Assembly: GCA_032622095.1 (NCBI GenBank)
Contig: CP136064.1
Span: 213,728,205-213,792,204, forward strand
Length of the DNA stretch: 64,000 bases
Source: Siphonodentalium dalli
Lineage: Eukaryota > Mollusca > Scaphopoda > Gadilida > Siphonodentaliidae
Reading direction: 5' to 3'
A model generated the notes under the pieces. The model was not told the DNA's origin. It saw only the letters and a list, made by a program, of their open reading frames with translations, and made no database searches. Both the position numbers and the translations under genes were made by a program. This document shows positions 34,248-47,284 of the stretch, piece by piece (position 1 is the stretch's first letter; every line of letters begins with the position of its first letter).

Positions 34248-37200
34248 AGAGCGTTTTGGTAGTACCATGTTTTCATACTCATTATTGTGGTACTTGTGCC
34301 GTTATATTGCACCCAATATATCCCGCTAACGGAAATGTATGCTAACTGGATCCTTGAAAATAAGCAGACGGAATATAACAGAGGCGATGATAATATTATC
34401 TATGAAATTATTCATTCCCGGCCACGCTTTATTGAATTAGTATAAGGCGAGCGCTCTTAAGTTTGTTTCGTTCGTTTTTTTAGTATTTTGTATATATATG
34501 TTGCGATTTTTGTTAAAACAACTTTATTTTAATTTGCAACGATTACTTGAGAAGCTGGTATCTCTCTCATTAACGAATTAACACGCGTCCACTCCCGTTA
34601 ACGGGGTGTAGGCCATTGTATGGGGTAATTTGTGACGCCTGTTTGATATACAAACGCGACATTGCATGGAAATTTTCAATTCTAATTGCCCCGAAGCGAA
34701 ATATTGGTTTACGAATATAATGACTTATTTAAATAAATATGAAATCGGTTGAGTAAGTGTACGTTCACACACTGGTAAGATTGTCTGATTTTCTGCAGGC
34801 ATTTCGTTATAGAAAACCATAAACTATGGTACCAGAATATGAACGTCAACATGCGTATAAAATTATACGACGTGATAAGTAATATATTATTTATGTTATT
34901 CCACGCGTAACGGTGCTACTAACATTTTGCCTTCAAATAAATGTATGATTGATTCTTGCGAGATAATTGCATAATATTTACAGGTAGCATCGCTACACAC
35001 GGAACTACCGACTTTTTACTTCCCATACAGTAAGCTGTGGTATAATACGGATGTATTTTATAAGCATTTGTGTTCATTTTCTGGCACATTATAACTTTCT
35101 GTAACGAAATGTCTGCAAACGATGTCAGGAAAAAATGTGAGTGCATGTGAACGCAGCCCAACCAGGAATAGTGAGTAATGCAAACAGTGTTGTCTTCGTA
35201 TGTTTTTTCAAGAGCTATCTACCCCGGAAACGCGTTAACCTATGCATGGGATAACCGTCTGCACCTTCCTGCGCGCGTTTTATTTTAATATGTTTGCATA
35301 CTTAGACAATACAAATATCAACGATGAGATAGGACTGCAACGAATAAACATATTTACATGCAGTTAAACAAAATGCGCGTTGAACGGTGCCGATGGTTAT
35401 TATGCCATATATGGTGTTTTCTGTGATCGTGTTCTGGGGATGTCAGTGGAGACATGAGGTTCTATTTATAGAAATGTGATTAAAAGGGTACTGGCAATTT
35501 CCGTACCGGTTATACTTTTGCAGGATGTATGTATTCGCCGATGTATCTTCGCGGATGTCTCATTGTTGCAGTATGTAAATTTTATGACAGCGTAATTGCT
35601 TTCGATATTTTGGTGTGAACAATGGCTGGATGACTCTTGAAGAGTTTATTGCGGGTAACTTTGTATAAATCCACTTGTGGTCTACTTGTCAGTCAACCCT
35701 GACGTTTTAAATTCTGTTTGAGCTCGAATAAGTTCCAGATATTACCAGGAACGGTCTGTAACGTAGTTGAAAGTTTTTCTTGTTTTTTTTAATGTACGTC
35801 AAAACTTGACGCCCTGATAATTGCATTAATTGAATGACATATTAAAACCAAGTTATGACCTATAAACATGCATGTTCAATTATATGTGGTCTAAAATGAG
35901 ACAAAACATAAAACTCAAACTTCTGGATTTTTCACATTGGAAACACCCTTTTGTGGGTCCTTAAAATTCTTTGGGGGGGGGGGGGGGGGGGGGGGGTCGT
36001 ACACTGGCCCAGGGTAAGCATCTTCCGCCACGACCGCTAATATAGCCCATGTATTCTATTTCACTGTAAATGAAATATGTCCAGACTTGTAATTATGTCT
36101 AAAGAAGTTATTCTTAAAGCCAACTTAGCGATGTTGTGATATTTGTTTTTATTACCCCTTGGTGGTGTCCGAAATAACCCTGACAAATCAACACTGTTAA
36201 CATATGTCTTCGTTGGAATGTAGACTAAAGGTCTTATTGCGAAGTATCCAGAGTGTATTTAATCCGATTAGTAGATTTTTGGTTCGCACTTAGAGAGAAC
36301 CTTACAGTGATTAGCCGCAGTTGTTGTAGTGATTTCAAGGATTAGTTGTTTTAACGGAATTCTGAGGTGATGCTTCATGAAACATTGAAGGCGTTATGAT
36401 TAAAAATTAGTCTCCACAATCGGTGGTGAATGAAACCTTGTCGGAAATTATTTCAAAATGACTCTCGAGATTGTTTGTAAATCATTCAGTGTTCAGCCGC
36501 CGCATATTGGCGTCTGTCAGTCAATTGCCGACCTCATTTCGATAGTTAAGAGACATGCCAGCCGAGAACAAAAGTGTATATGCCGCGAGCTGACAACACG
36601 TCAACATAATAACATGTCAATATATTGGTGTATCAATGCAATTGACGTTGCATGTTTGGCGATGAACGTATGCGCCCTTTGTGAACACATCATACGCGAT
36701 GTATGTTGATTAAATATATCATAATTATCATAACTTTAGTTTGACACGTCCGATTTAAAAAAATGTGTTCTTATGCTTTTTCAACAAGCACATACTATAC
36801 ACAACAATTACATATCATCAACTATATATACATATCCATTACCTATATATACATTTTTCACAATCAGTATACATTAAAGCTCCAATATATTTTATATATG
36901 CACATTAATATGATCTAGATGACTGTGGTTTTCTTGTCTCATATGTTAGCGCGTTTCCAAGATAAATAACTCTTGAAAACCCTACGAAGACAACACCTAC
37001 AGCGTCAGTAATATGGACAGTTTCGATATACTCACCATAAACCACAAGAATAGCTGATAACATAATTATATCTCTGACCTATCGACACAACCACATCTTG
37101 TGCGCGTGTTCTCCAACAATATCAGGTTACATGTTGTGTTAAACGAAGACGGAAATCGAGTGGTAACACCAATGTGAGAAATTCATTCCAGTCCGAGAAC

Positions 37201-38451
37201 AGCTGATATAATTTACAAAGTAGTGTTAGAATGCGGTAACTTCCACGGGCGCGTTCACATTCGTACAGCTATACATAACGTCCCGGGATGGCGAACGTCG
37301 TGTTGATATCGACAAGGAATGTATTATGGGCGTCACATGTAGGTTGTTGGAACGTAACACATGTCATATTTGTGTTTACCCATACCAACGTATGGTATAC
37401 AAAGTGTCGACGTCCGGATTGACCACTCGTCGTCCGTCCGTCTGTCCAGTTGTCTGTCCGCCTGTCTGTCCGTATACACTCTACGCATGGTGCGATAATT
37501 CAAACATTTTCTATCAAATTTTGTATATGAATTTCTCAACCCAAAAGAAATATCGAGTTCTAATATGGGTTTGATCCAACTATTTTAAACTGAGTTTTCG
37601 AAGAAAAAACAATTGAAGCATAATGTAGTTGACATGTTGGTTTTCTTAAACTGCAACGTGGATAACATGTAATCACTATTCACTTATCAAATGGTCAAGA
37701 GAATAGACTAGCAGCTAGCTGACACTTGTGTTTGTGAACTTAATTATCGTTTGCCATATATTTCTGTAAGATATCCAAGCGGGTTATAACGTATTTATAA
37801 ACCGATTCACACCCAGATGAAAGGGGAATTGAGTCACATTCAATACGATGAGTACCTTTCAATTAGCATCCAATAAAAGATTAATTGAATGGTTTGTGGT
37901 GTTACATATTATGTTCTACAATTAGTCAATTTCTCGTTGACAATTGGATCACTTGCGTCAGCTTTATTTATCAGCGTTGATAAACCATTTTGTCTCCAAT
38001 AAACTGTTCCCGCTGTTAATGTTATTTCCGTCTTGTTGTCATAATGGAATTATAGTTCAGAACACAGGAGGCAATGTTCCGGTAGTGTTCGGACTCCGAA
38101 GTGAAACTATACCACATTGCATGAAGTTTGTGTGATGAAATATCACCCGCATTCACGACAAAATACTTCGCCAAACCTGTATATTTACCTGGATTTTCCG
38201 TGTATATATGCATGTATGTGTGAACAGTTTGTGGAATGTTCCCAATGTTATCATTCCAAAGATCATTACGTGATTATTGTGGATTATACATTCCGAACAT
38301 GTTTTGATTTCGTTCAGTTTACTTACTTTGTCCCTTCCGACAAATCAAATAATATTGTTTTGTGTTGGTCACGTTATGTTCTGTTTTGTTATTTTCTGTT
38401 GGTGGGTCGGGCTTATATATATTTGCCTGTTGTCTGGACCTGGTGTACCAG

Positions 38452-38486
<35 letters not shown>

Positions 38487-40366
38487 TATGCGGGAGTCGC
38501 ACCGAAAGTTGGCAGCACCCGGAATCCCCCATCCATGGACTAACCGAGCTCGACGTTGCTTAACTTCAGTGATCACACAAACCGTCTAACGGATGTGACC
38601 AAGAGATCTAGACCCCTCGAGCATAGAAGTCATCGGCCTTCTATTATTACAACGCGATCGCTACACCTGGTGCTATGACAATGTACATTTTGCACAATAA
38701 ACTATTAAAAAAAAATTCAATCGAACGTGTTGAGCCACTCCCTACTCGTGCAGCCCACTCCCTACTCGTGCAGCCCACTCCCTCTATGACCGATGGTATG
38801 ACCCCTAATTTCCCCGAGTGACTAGCCTTCCGCCCGATCTCCTTTAAGCTTACTATCCAATTAGCTCAAGTCAATATTTTGGCCCCGTCAAAATACAGAT
38901 TCATACACGAAATATTGTTCATGAATTGGAGCAATAACTGGTTGGCCGAGGAGTGTGGACCGGTATACTAAGTAATAGTTACTTCATAAGTCTGGGTATT
39001 TAACTTAATTGCGACGCTGGAGCATCTCAATAATCCGTGCATTATAAGAATATAAAGACAGAAACGATGACATTATTACAAGGTTATAGATCAGAGCATT
39101 GACCTCTATCGATATCTAAGTATTAATGGCTTTCAATCATTAGAAGCAAAATCATTTCATATATGGGGTTAGGGTCCGTTTACATTGGAGTAGATCTGTA
39201 TACAGTTCTACGCGCATACTCTAACCCGATCCCTATGTATATTATCTTTCTAGATACATTATAATATGTTTAAAGTAAAAGTAAAAAGTACAAGGTTACA
39301 CCTTTTCACGGCATGCACAGTGAACCAGTTACCCGGTGTGACCAGCCAGCGCTGTCTGGATTTCCTGGAGGACACAAATCTCGATTTGCATGTGCAGTGA
39401 AAACTTTTCTATTTATAAATACGTACGCATCCCGTGAGCCGCGCAGAATAGACGGTAGATCATGCCATGAATCTCTACTCTGGCTAACGCCCGTAGAGAT
39501 CATATTACATCCGTTCAAAACATTGGAACTTTTTGAGGTTTTGACAAGGAACCTTATATGTATACAGTCGAAAATAAAGCGGGACTGTACTTCTTTGTTA
39601 ATACCTATTGCTTAAGAAGGTCCCAGCTCGAAATTACTTTATCTACTTTGACTTTTGAGAACATGTTACGAGACAAATCTTTATTTTGTTCCCTGTCAAC
39701 AACCGTATATCATAAGCTACCCAACGCGGAAGCATTCCTGATTGGTTGATCACCAAACGATGGTTACAGTCAACAAAAACTAGCCAAGCTCTCCCTGCGT
39801 ATTTTACTAAATTGCCTTAGGCGATCTAAACACTTTTATGCATTTCTAGTGCACTGTACACGATCGAGCGCTGAAACAATAATTACTAGGTCTAATGTGA
39901 GGCATGAAGTGTATTTATGTGCCGTCACGGTTTTCGAAACAGATTAGATTCTTGGAGTTTTTGATATTTTATGTAAACTGTTATCACACAGTTATGGTAG
40001 TATTTCATATTTTGTATAACCGGGAACCTGTGCGATACATACCCGGATACTATTGCACCCAAATTGCTCAATGGCTTAGTGATATATATTGACACATCTG
40101 TCATCTTCCCAGGAAATTGGTCATTCATAAGTGCCAGAGCAACAACAAATAAATCAAGAGATACATCCTACATCAACTTATGTTCTCTGTCTGACACACA
40201 TTTGACTTCCGAGCTGTAATGTTAATCAGATATGTGATGTGTTTGTTGGGCCACTATTAAAAGTTACTTTGTTTGCAGTCGCATTACCCATATCGTTGTT
40301 TGTGGATAGGCAGGTAGGATTACTTTTGGCAGACTGTATATTCAGAAAACAACATATATATTGAAG

Positions 40367-40402
<36 letters not shown>

Positions 40403-41060
40403 AAGTTTTATATTCCATAAAAGAATGGACTTTTATCGTGCAGACTGCTAACTTTTGGTCTTTTTGGTATCGCAATGTAAGTTTGAGCTCATATTGACAC
40501 CAACATGAAAATGGCAATTGCAATTATTTGTACACATGACATACACAGGGTTATACCAGGAAGTGTATAACAACTTCCTAGATAAGTCCAAAAAATAATG
40601 TGGGTAGGTACCTGTTGATGCCAGTAGGTCGGGTGCCTGAAACATACCATTTTGTTTATTATGGCCGTGCATGAATTCAGCATTATAATTCATACCCACC
40701 CGTCATATATAACGCCATATATGTTACAGTTGAATTCAGATGCACATACAGTATCCCACTAAGCAGGACGTAAGTATTGATGCCATGCATGTGCCGTTGT
40801 ATCTCAGCAATGATATAGAGCAACAACTGCTGTACATACCAGAATCTGACATATAACTGCGAATGTGCTCAGCGAAATCAGAACTACATGTAGACACAAT
40901 AGCCGTAGTTTTATATTACCGAACAGCGTACAGGACGTGCGTGTATATGTGGCTGTACAATCGGGATGTGGGGACGATGGATTATTCGCCATATTTATTC
41001 CGCCCGTGTCGCGGGGGGGGGGGGGGGGGGTGGTAGTTCCGCAAATGTTTTTAAACTTGG
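34248..41060. other. Long gene-poor AT-rich interval
   Basis: No convincing gene. Items seen: a 24-base G run (35973-35996); a GTCC/GTCT-rich run (37429-37473); (GA)n at 38453-38482; a 21-bp tandem repeat with unit AGCCCACTCCCTACTCGTGC at about 38732-38790; a relative of the 50.5-kb MITE at about 39456-39510; (AT)n at about 40373-40401; an 18-base G run at 41013-41030. Confidence 0.5.
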
Positions 41061-41390
41061 TAGGGGTGTTTGAGTTCACCATAAGTTAATAATGAGGGGT
41101 GACACCAATAGGTGATAAACAAGGTCAGCTTGCTAAATGTTTTCGTCAAGGTCGATGCACATTGACATGGAAAGGTTCAAATTTAAATAGTTCTATTAAA
41201 ACATAAATATCATTTTTTCAAACCTAGGGGTGTTTGAGTTCACCATCAGTTAATAGTGAGGGGTGACACCAATAGGTGATAAACAAGGTTAACTTGCTAA
41301 ATGTTTTCGTCAAGGTCGATGCACATTGACATGGAAATGTTCAAATTTAAATAGTTCTATTAAAACTTAAATATAATTTTTTCAAACCTG
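41061..41390 (+). repeat. Two-copy 164-bp direct tandem repeat
   Basis: The block starting TAGGGGTGTTTGAGTTCACC at 41061 recurs at 41225 with about 95% identity through AAATTTAAATAGTTCTATTA. It is non-coding. Confidence 0.9.
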
Positions 41391-44300
41391 ATGCAGCCTG
41401 ATATAAATTAAAACCTAACAAAATAATAGATTCTTCAATTAAATGCAAACTCTTAAAACAATTATAGACTATTCAAAAAATGATATATCAAAATAAAACA
41501 AAGGTGTTATAACAAACTTTGACCGATTTTTTAAATTCAAATATGTTTATTCTCATTAAACCATATATACAATACAGTATTTGAGAAAAAAAATAATAAA
41601 GTGAAATACATGTAATGAAATATATATACATAATACCCGACGTGTTATAGGTATCTCGAGGTGTATGGTGATTTTTCGTCATTTGGCTGCATAACATTAT
41701 CCTTATTATACATTGAGAGAGACTGTAAAAGTGACACATCAAGCCATTCTGATCCTAATATGGGAGAAACTTTTTATATAATATATATATGGTCATATAT
41801 GTTTGACGTGCACAGGTCTGAGACAATCTCATCACATTTCCTCTTTAGTGTAATTAATGCATGGATCAGTTTTGACACAGAACTCTGTTGTATATATGAA
41901 TGTACACGTATGATTCAGGGGAGAAGCTCATATCGAACATGTTGACAACACCTGTATGTTTGAATTGACCCATTAGTCGAGATTCCACAAAACTTATTGT
42001 TCTATAAATTAGATCTTCCAAAAAATACAATATATATTGTTGTGTAGTTTATATACATATATATATAATTCATAAGTATGTGATTAATGTCGATCGGGTA
42101 CTTTGTGATACAAATAAGGCGAACGGGTCTATTGTGTCACTTTAACTGGTCAATCATCCTTTCACAACTGGATGGTCTCGCCCAGCGAGCATCCAGTCAT
42201 CAAATGTTTACGTGATTGATAACGGATAACTATATTATACAGCCTATCGGGATGACACCACTCACCGAGACACACAATTACATCAGGCTGGGCGGGGGCA
42301 TATGCAGGCAATCTATCGCTCTCATCGCATCGATGATTCAGACAGCTATAAACGCACGATTTAGTCGAATTTTCACGGGGTTATTTCGGTCGGTGTGTGA
42401 TCTCTCGGGCCGGGTCTTTCTGTTTTAAACGATATTCGGTATAAGAGTCTAGGATCAACACTAGATGTGTGCTGTCAAATTTGAATGTTTGAACGATTTT
42501 CCATAAATACATGGCTGACTCTTTGCATCACTAAATCATTTAGCATGCACGCACTACAAATCATAATTATCCCTCACCCAATCATCACCAAACTTCATAT
42601 GGATAATCGGGGTGACCTCTAGATAAGTACTCATCATTTTTTCCGAGTTTTGTTAAAACATGGCTGCCAGCGGCCATCTTGGATAATACTCTTTGTATGA
42701 GTAAATCCTTTAAGACAGCTTACATGTCACATTTCTCATCCAATCGTCCCACATAACATTGCCGCCAGTAGCCATCTTGGATTTCAAATGTGAACCAATC
42801 AGCACACCCTGCAGCCCACATTTATAGGAAAACTGTTTTGAAACTTTACAGCCTTGTTGGTAAATAAAAATTAGGAATACGGAACATAAGATAAAATTGC
42901 GCCTGGTGTCCATAACTTATTTCCTGACCCCCTGTCCTTGTTAACAGTGGGATAAGACGAATATAAAAAACAGCACGACTGATACATTTAATGGCATGTG
43001 TTTTACGTATTAAACACCAATGACACCTGCATCAGGTCTCCCGGTCTGCATATAACACGTCCAAATGTATAAAAACGTATAGAAAAGGAGAAACCAAGTT
43101 TACTTCTCCACCAAGTTAGAAGCAACAATTGATATTGCTCGAGGTTATCACGTTCATATATTACAGATAAACGACCATTCTTGGCGAACTTGTTCAACAG
43201 AAACTACATAATTATGATAAATACACAAGGGGGATTCTCATTCTGGACATGCTTGTGTCCATGTTTATCAGTGTTCAGATAATATTTCAGAAGCTGCGAA
43301 ATCTGTGCTAACGGAACTTATTTTATATGACGAGTGTTATCTTTTCTGAATCGCATCTTCTGTGCGTTATTTGACACTAGTCAATGAAAGCGGGGATGAT
43401 AATTTAGGGTTTGGAAGAATTCACTGGTCTTTGTATTATCACAGCCGACATTAATGTTTGTCGAATCTACGGGCTCCACTTCGACACCACTGATATATTT
43501 TATCAGATTACTAGAGGCACTGACACAGTATGAGTATCATTGCTTCAAACGTGCTTGCTTCAGTATATATAAGTGTGAGCAAATTCTTATTTCTTATTGA
43601 AATGACAATGTATTGATCGAAATGGCACTTGAGATGTCCATCAACTCACATCCAGCTTGAAAATCGGACCCGAGTTTGGCCCATGCCTGGGTTAACCGCG
43701 CCAACCTCGTCTAGCCTAGACTGCGATTTTCGTATCCAGGACCTATCCACCTCATACGTGTCATCAAATTTTGTACCACACGGAATACTATTCACGGAGA
43801 AAGACCACATTCTAGTGTCGGGTTTACTATTACTCTGTTCTTTGTTTTAAGTAAACCTGTTCATTTGCAAGTACCTCTTGCCGAATTGCCACCAACGGAT
43901 GAACACGGATTAATTGAGCACGAATGCTCATGAATGCAATATTCGTCATTCCCCGGCACCATTCTGGTAGCCATATTAAAAAGAATTGCTCATTATTATG
44001 TCCCAGAATAGCAGGAAACAATGAATATAATAATATTTTGGGTTGTATGAGTATTTCCGTGAATGTCGATGACCGCGTTAACGTGAAACATAACAGATTT
44101 AATCATTTCCACCCATATACCGCCCACAATATTGGTAGCCATATTGGGCTTAGTAAGCCATTCTGTAATCAAACGACATGAAATAATCGTACAAACCAAA
44201 TATATCCACCACTTACATTCCGATCTTTACGCCTTGAAGGTGACAAAATGTGCTTTAGATTATTTTTTTGATAAAAATACTTAAATTGCATCAAAAATTG

Positions 44301-45649
44301 GTGCCAGGAGGTCGAGTCTATAGATCGAAACCTATATATTAATCAATGCTGTGGCAGTCTTTCAACGACCGTTTGTTAATTACACAATTTGGCAAGCAAT
44401 CGTGCGTTCTGTAACACAACCTGGATCTGTGCGCCTCTTAGCTTTTGGAGAGAGTGGATTTTTCTGCTTTTAAAGAAACAAAATGCGATGTAAAGCGATT
44501 TGTGATTTATTAGAATGTAAATAATTGTTAGTAGTTTCCCATGGTATACAATAATTGGGAATTGCCGTTATTTTTAGGTTTTATAAGAAACGAAAGACAA
44601 CGTATTGCGTGAATCGTCATATTCTTCTCACCATAATAATTATTTGATGTCACATGACTGTCGTTCAGAAATTCAATGTTTACATGTATTACATTCCTCT
44701 GGTCACCATTCCATTACCAGGTATTAAAATAGAACGAATATCTCTTCTCGAAAGGTGTGAATATACTCTGCATGTCAAGTATGTCGGCTTTATTGAATAA
44801 CATTACCATTTTTTAATTGACCACTCGTTGAGAAAAAAAGTCCGCCTAACTGACAAATCCAACATACGGATTCCGAAAGTTAAGAATTTACGCTAACCAA
44901 AATTGTAGGGCTCATAAATCCCCCCTCGATACGACACATAATAATGTCCATTTTTGCCAAGTGTACAAGCGGAAAAACTCTAAATGAATTGTCACAATCT
45001 TTATCAAATGCATTTGGGGTTATACCGCTTGTTGTGTCGGATGCCGCTGTCGGTTTAAGAGGAATATATTTTGAGTTATTCCGCGTGCATAACGATGGCG
45101 TGCATGGACTGTTTCAGTGATGTCGATATTTTCAATCAACTACAGAACAAATTTGAGTTCCTCACAATAGTTCCCGTATATAGCATAGGTTCCGAAATCT
45201 GACAAAGTATGAATAACGAAGGCGCCTCATAACATTATTTTGTTTACATAAATGCTTTGAATATTCATTGCATCGAATTTTCCTTTAAATATTGTATTTT
45301 ATTAAGCCGCGTCAAAACAGTTGTATAAAGAATATGGAACTGATTTGGACAAAAATGACAATAAGATATATGACAATTAGTCGTTCCTGACCACGTTTCA
45401 TCGAAATGACTGTTATAGGGCGTTTGGGTTTTATGCCAAAGGAAGATGAATACCAATAGTTGGGCGCCATTAAAACAGTTTTAATTCTTTTTTTTTCGGG
45501 ATATAATCCGCAAAGGTTTGTTGTGACAACTAATGAAAGCGTCAATGATACACTATCTCAACTTGGAGGGGAGATAATTTCATGTGTTACAGTCAATGTG
45601 GCAATTCGAAATGCGAAGAGTTGAAATAAATTTCTAAGTAATACTAGAT
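41391..45649. other. Gene-poor AT-rich interval
   Basis: No gene recognised. Near 42660-42800 two CCATCTTGGAT segments belong to the family at 45.7 kb. The 43500-43640 sequence resembles 53480-53600 (CATTGCTTCAA / TTCTTATTTCTT landmarks), a dispersed repeat. Confidence 0.45.
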
Positions 45650-46100
45650 GTCAACATGAAGATTCGGAAATTCGGAAATAAATTATGACTCCCATCTAGA
45701 GTTCACCCCGAAGACTATATCAAGTTTGGTGATCATTGGATAAGGGGTGAGGGTTTGTATGGTGTGCCAAAAGCATTTAGTCATGAAAAGATTAAAATCC
45801 AAGATGGCTGCCGACGGCCATGTCTTTAATAGAAAATGTTTCAAATTCGATAGCTTCCATCTAGAGGTGATTGTAAACATGTCTGTAAATTTTCAAAACA
45901 ATCCTCCACTAAATGCGGACTACAGGCTGTGCCGATGGATTCAGATTTGAAATCCAAGATGGCTGCTGGTTGGCCATGTTTTTTTAAACGAAGTTCGGAA
46001 TAAAATCAATGATTCCCACCTGGAGGTCACTCCGAAGATTCAAATGAAAGCTGGTGACGATTGGATGTAAGATATGACATGTAGGGTATGTTAACGGACA
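45650..46100 (+). repeat. Approx. 155-bp tandem repeat with AAGATGGCTGC motifs
   Basis: About three diverged units. AATCCAAGATGGCTGC recurs at about 45797 and 45951, and ACCCCGAAGA / ACTCCGAAGATTC at about 45705 and 46030. Inverse-strand relatives lie at 42670 and 42770. Confidence 0.7.
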
Positions 46101-47284
46101 TTGTTGACGTACGGACGCACGTCCCTGCATACGGACGGCCAGCTAACGCAAACCAATGGCAATAGATCAAACTTGACTTGATCTAAAAAAAATAAAAATT
46201 TCAGTGATTACTCGAGTCATTGTCACCTCTCTCAGTTCATAATCGATTAACATGATATACGCCATATCACAGACTCCACAGTTTGATGCACTCTTATTAA
46301 TGGTCCATGGAATCAACAGATGATAAATCTAGTGGAAATTCTGGACAAGCTGCTGACCAATACTACAATTAGTTAAGTCAATAATACCATACAGACATCA
46401 TGTGACAATAAGGAGATAAACTTATTCTGTTGAATTGGATTAGATATTCGGTGAGTAGAGCATGGAAGAAGGTCGTGCGGCGAGTTCACAAGCTGTGTTC
46501 GTATACTCAATCACGAATACCCAACAGGGTACGTTATCGGTGAAGCAGAGCGTGCGTATCTCTGGATCTTAATGCCGTATAGCGAAGTGTCATTTCTCCG
46601 TTTCTATCTCCGCTGAAAGTCACGGGGTACCTCAAGGGTAGTTCTTAGCCCATTGCTATTTCATGTCACCGGCTGGGACATACTTCCAAAAGGCAGAGAA
46701 AGAACGAATCTTATACAATTGTATAGCATGGTTACTGAATTGACTCCCGCAGACCTATATAATTATGTACTCCCGATCTCCGGCGCCCAATCTAATTCTG
46801 ATTTAAGAACAAATTCATATTCCTTCTTTCAACACAAGTTCTTACAAACAATCGTTTATACCTGCGGCCATGAGTCTATATGAAATAAATTACTAGAAAA
46901 ATAAAGAAAATTTAAACATTTAGAGAATACAAATAACTGTTAACTGTGGGACAACGATATTACGAAATTGCGTACACCCGACAACGCCAGGTATATCACT
47001 GTCGACTACGTCTATGCTGCAGTAACTTGAATTATGACATTCATCGAAATCACCTTAGAGAATCCCCCTGTGTATTTGTGACGATATCGAAACTGGAGCC
47101 CACTTCCTCCATTATTGTCCGTTATACGAAGCCGAAAGATCTGCGTTTTACAGAAATTAATACAAAAATCGAAACATTGCTAACGGCTCCAACAACTTAT
47201 CACTAGAGGAAAACATTTCAATATTTGTCCCAGTTCCGAAATTCACAGTTAACCAAGTCCATTAATTATAGAAAACTATATTGT
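46101..47284. other. Non-coding spacer
   Basis: No gene recognised; short frames only. Confidence 0.4.

Noticed and set aside
36458-36709. Cys-rich 83-residue frame as a small secreted peptide
   Set aside because: No signal peptide, no regular cysteine spacing and no splice or polyadenylation context.
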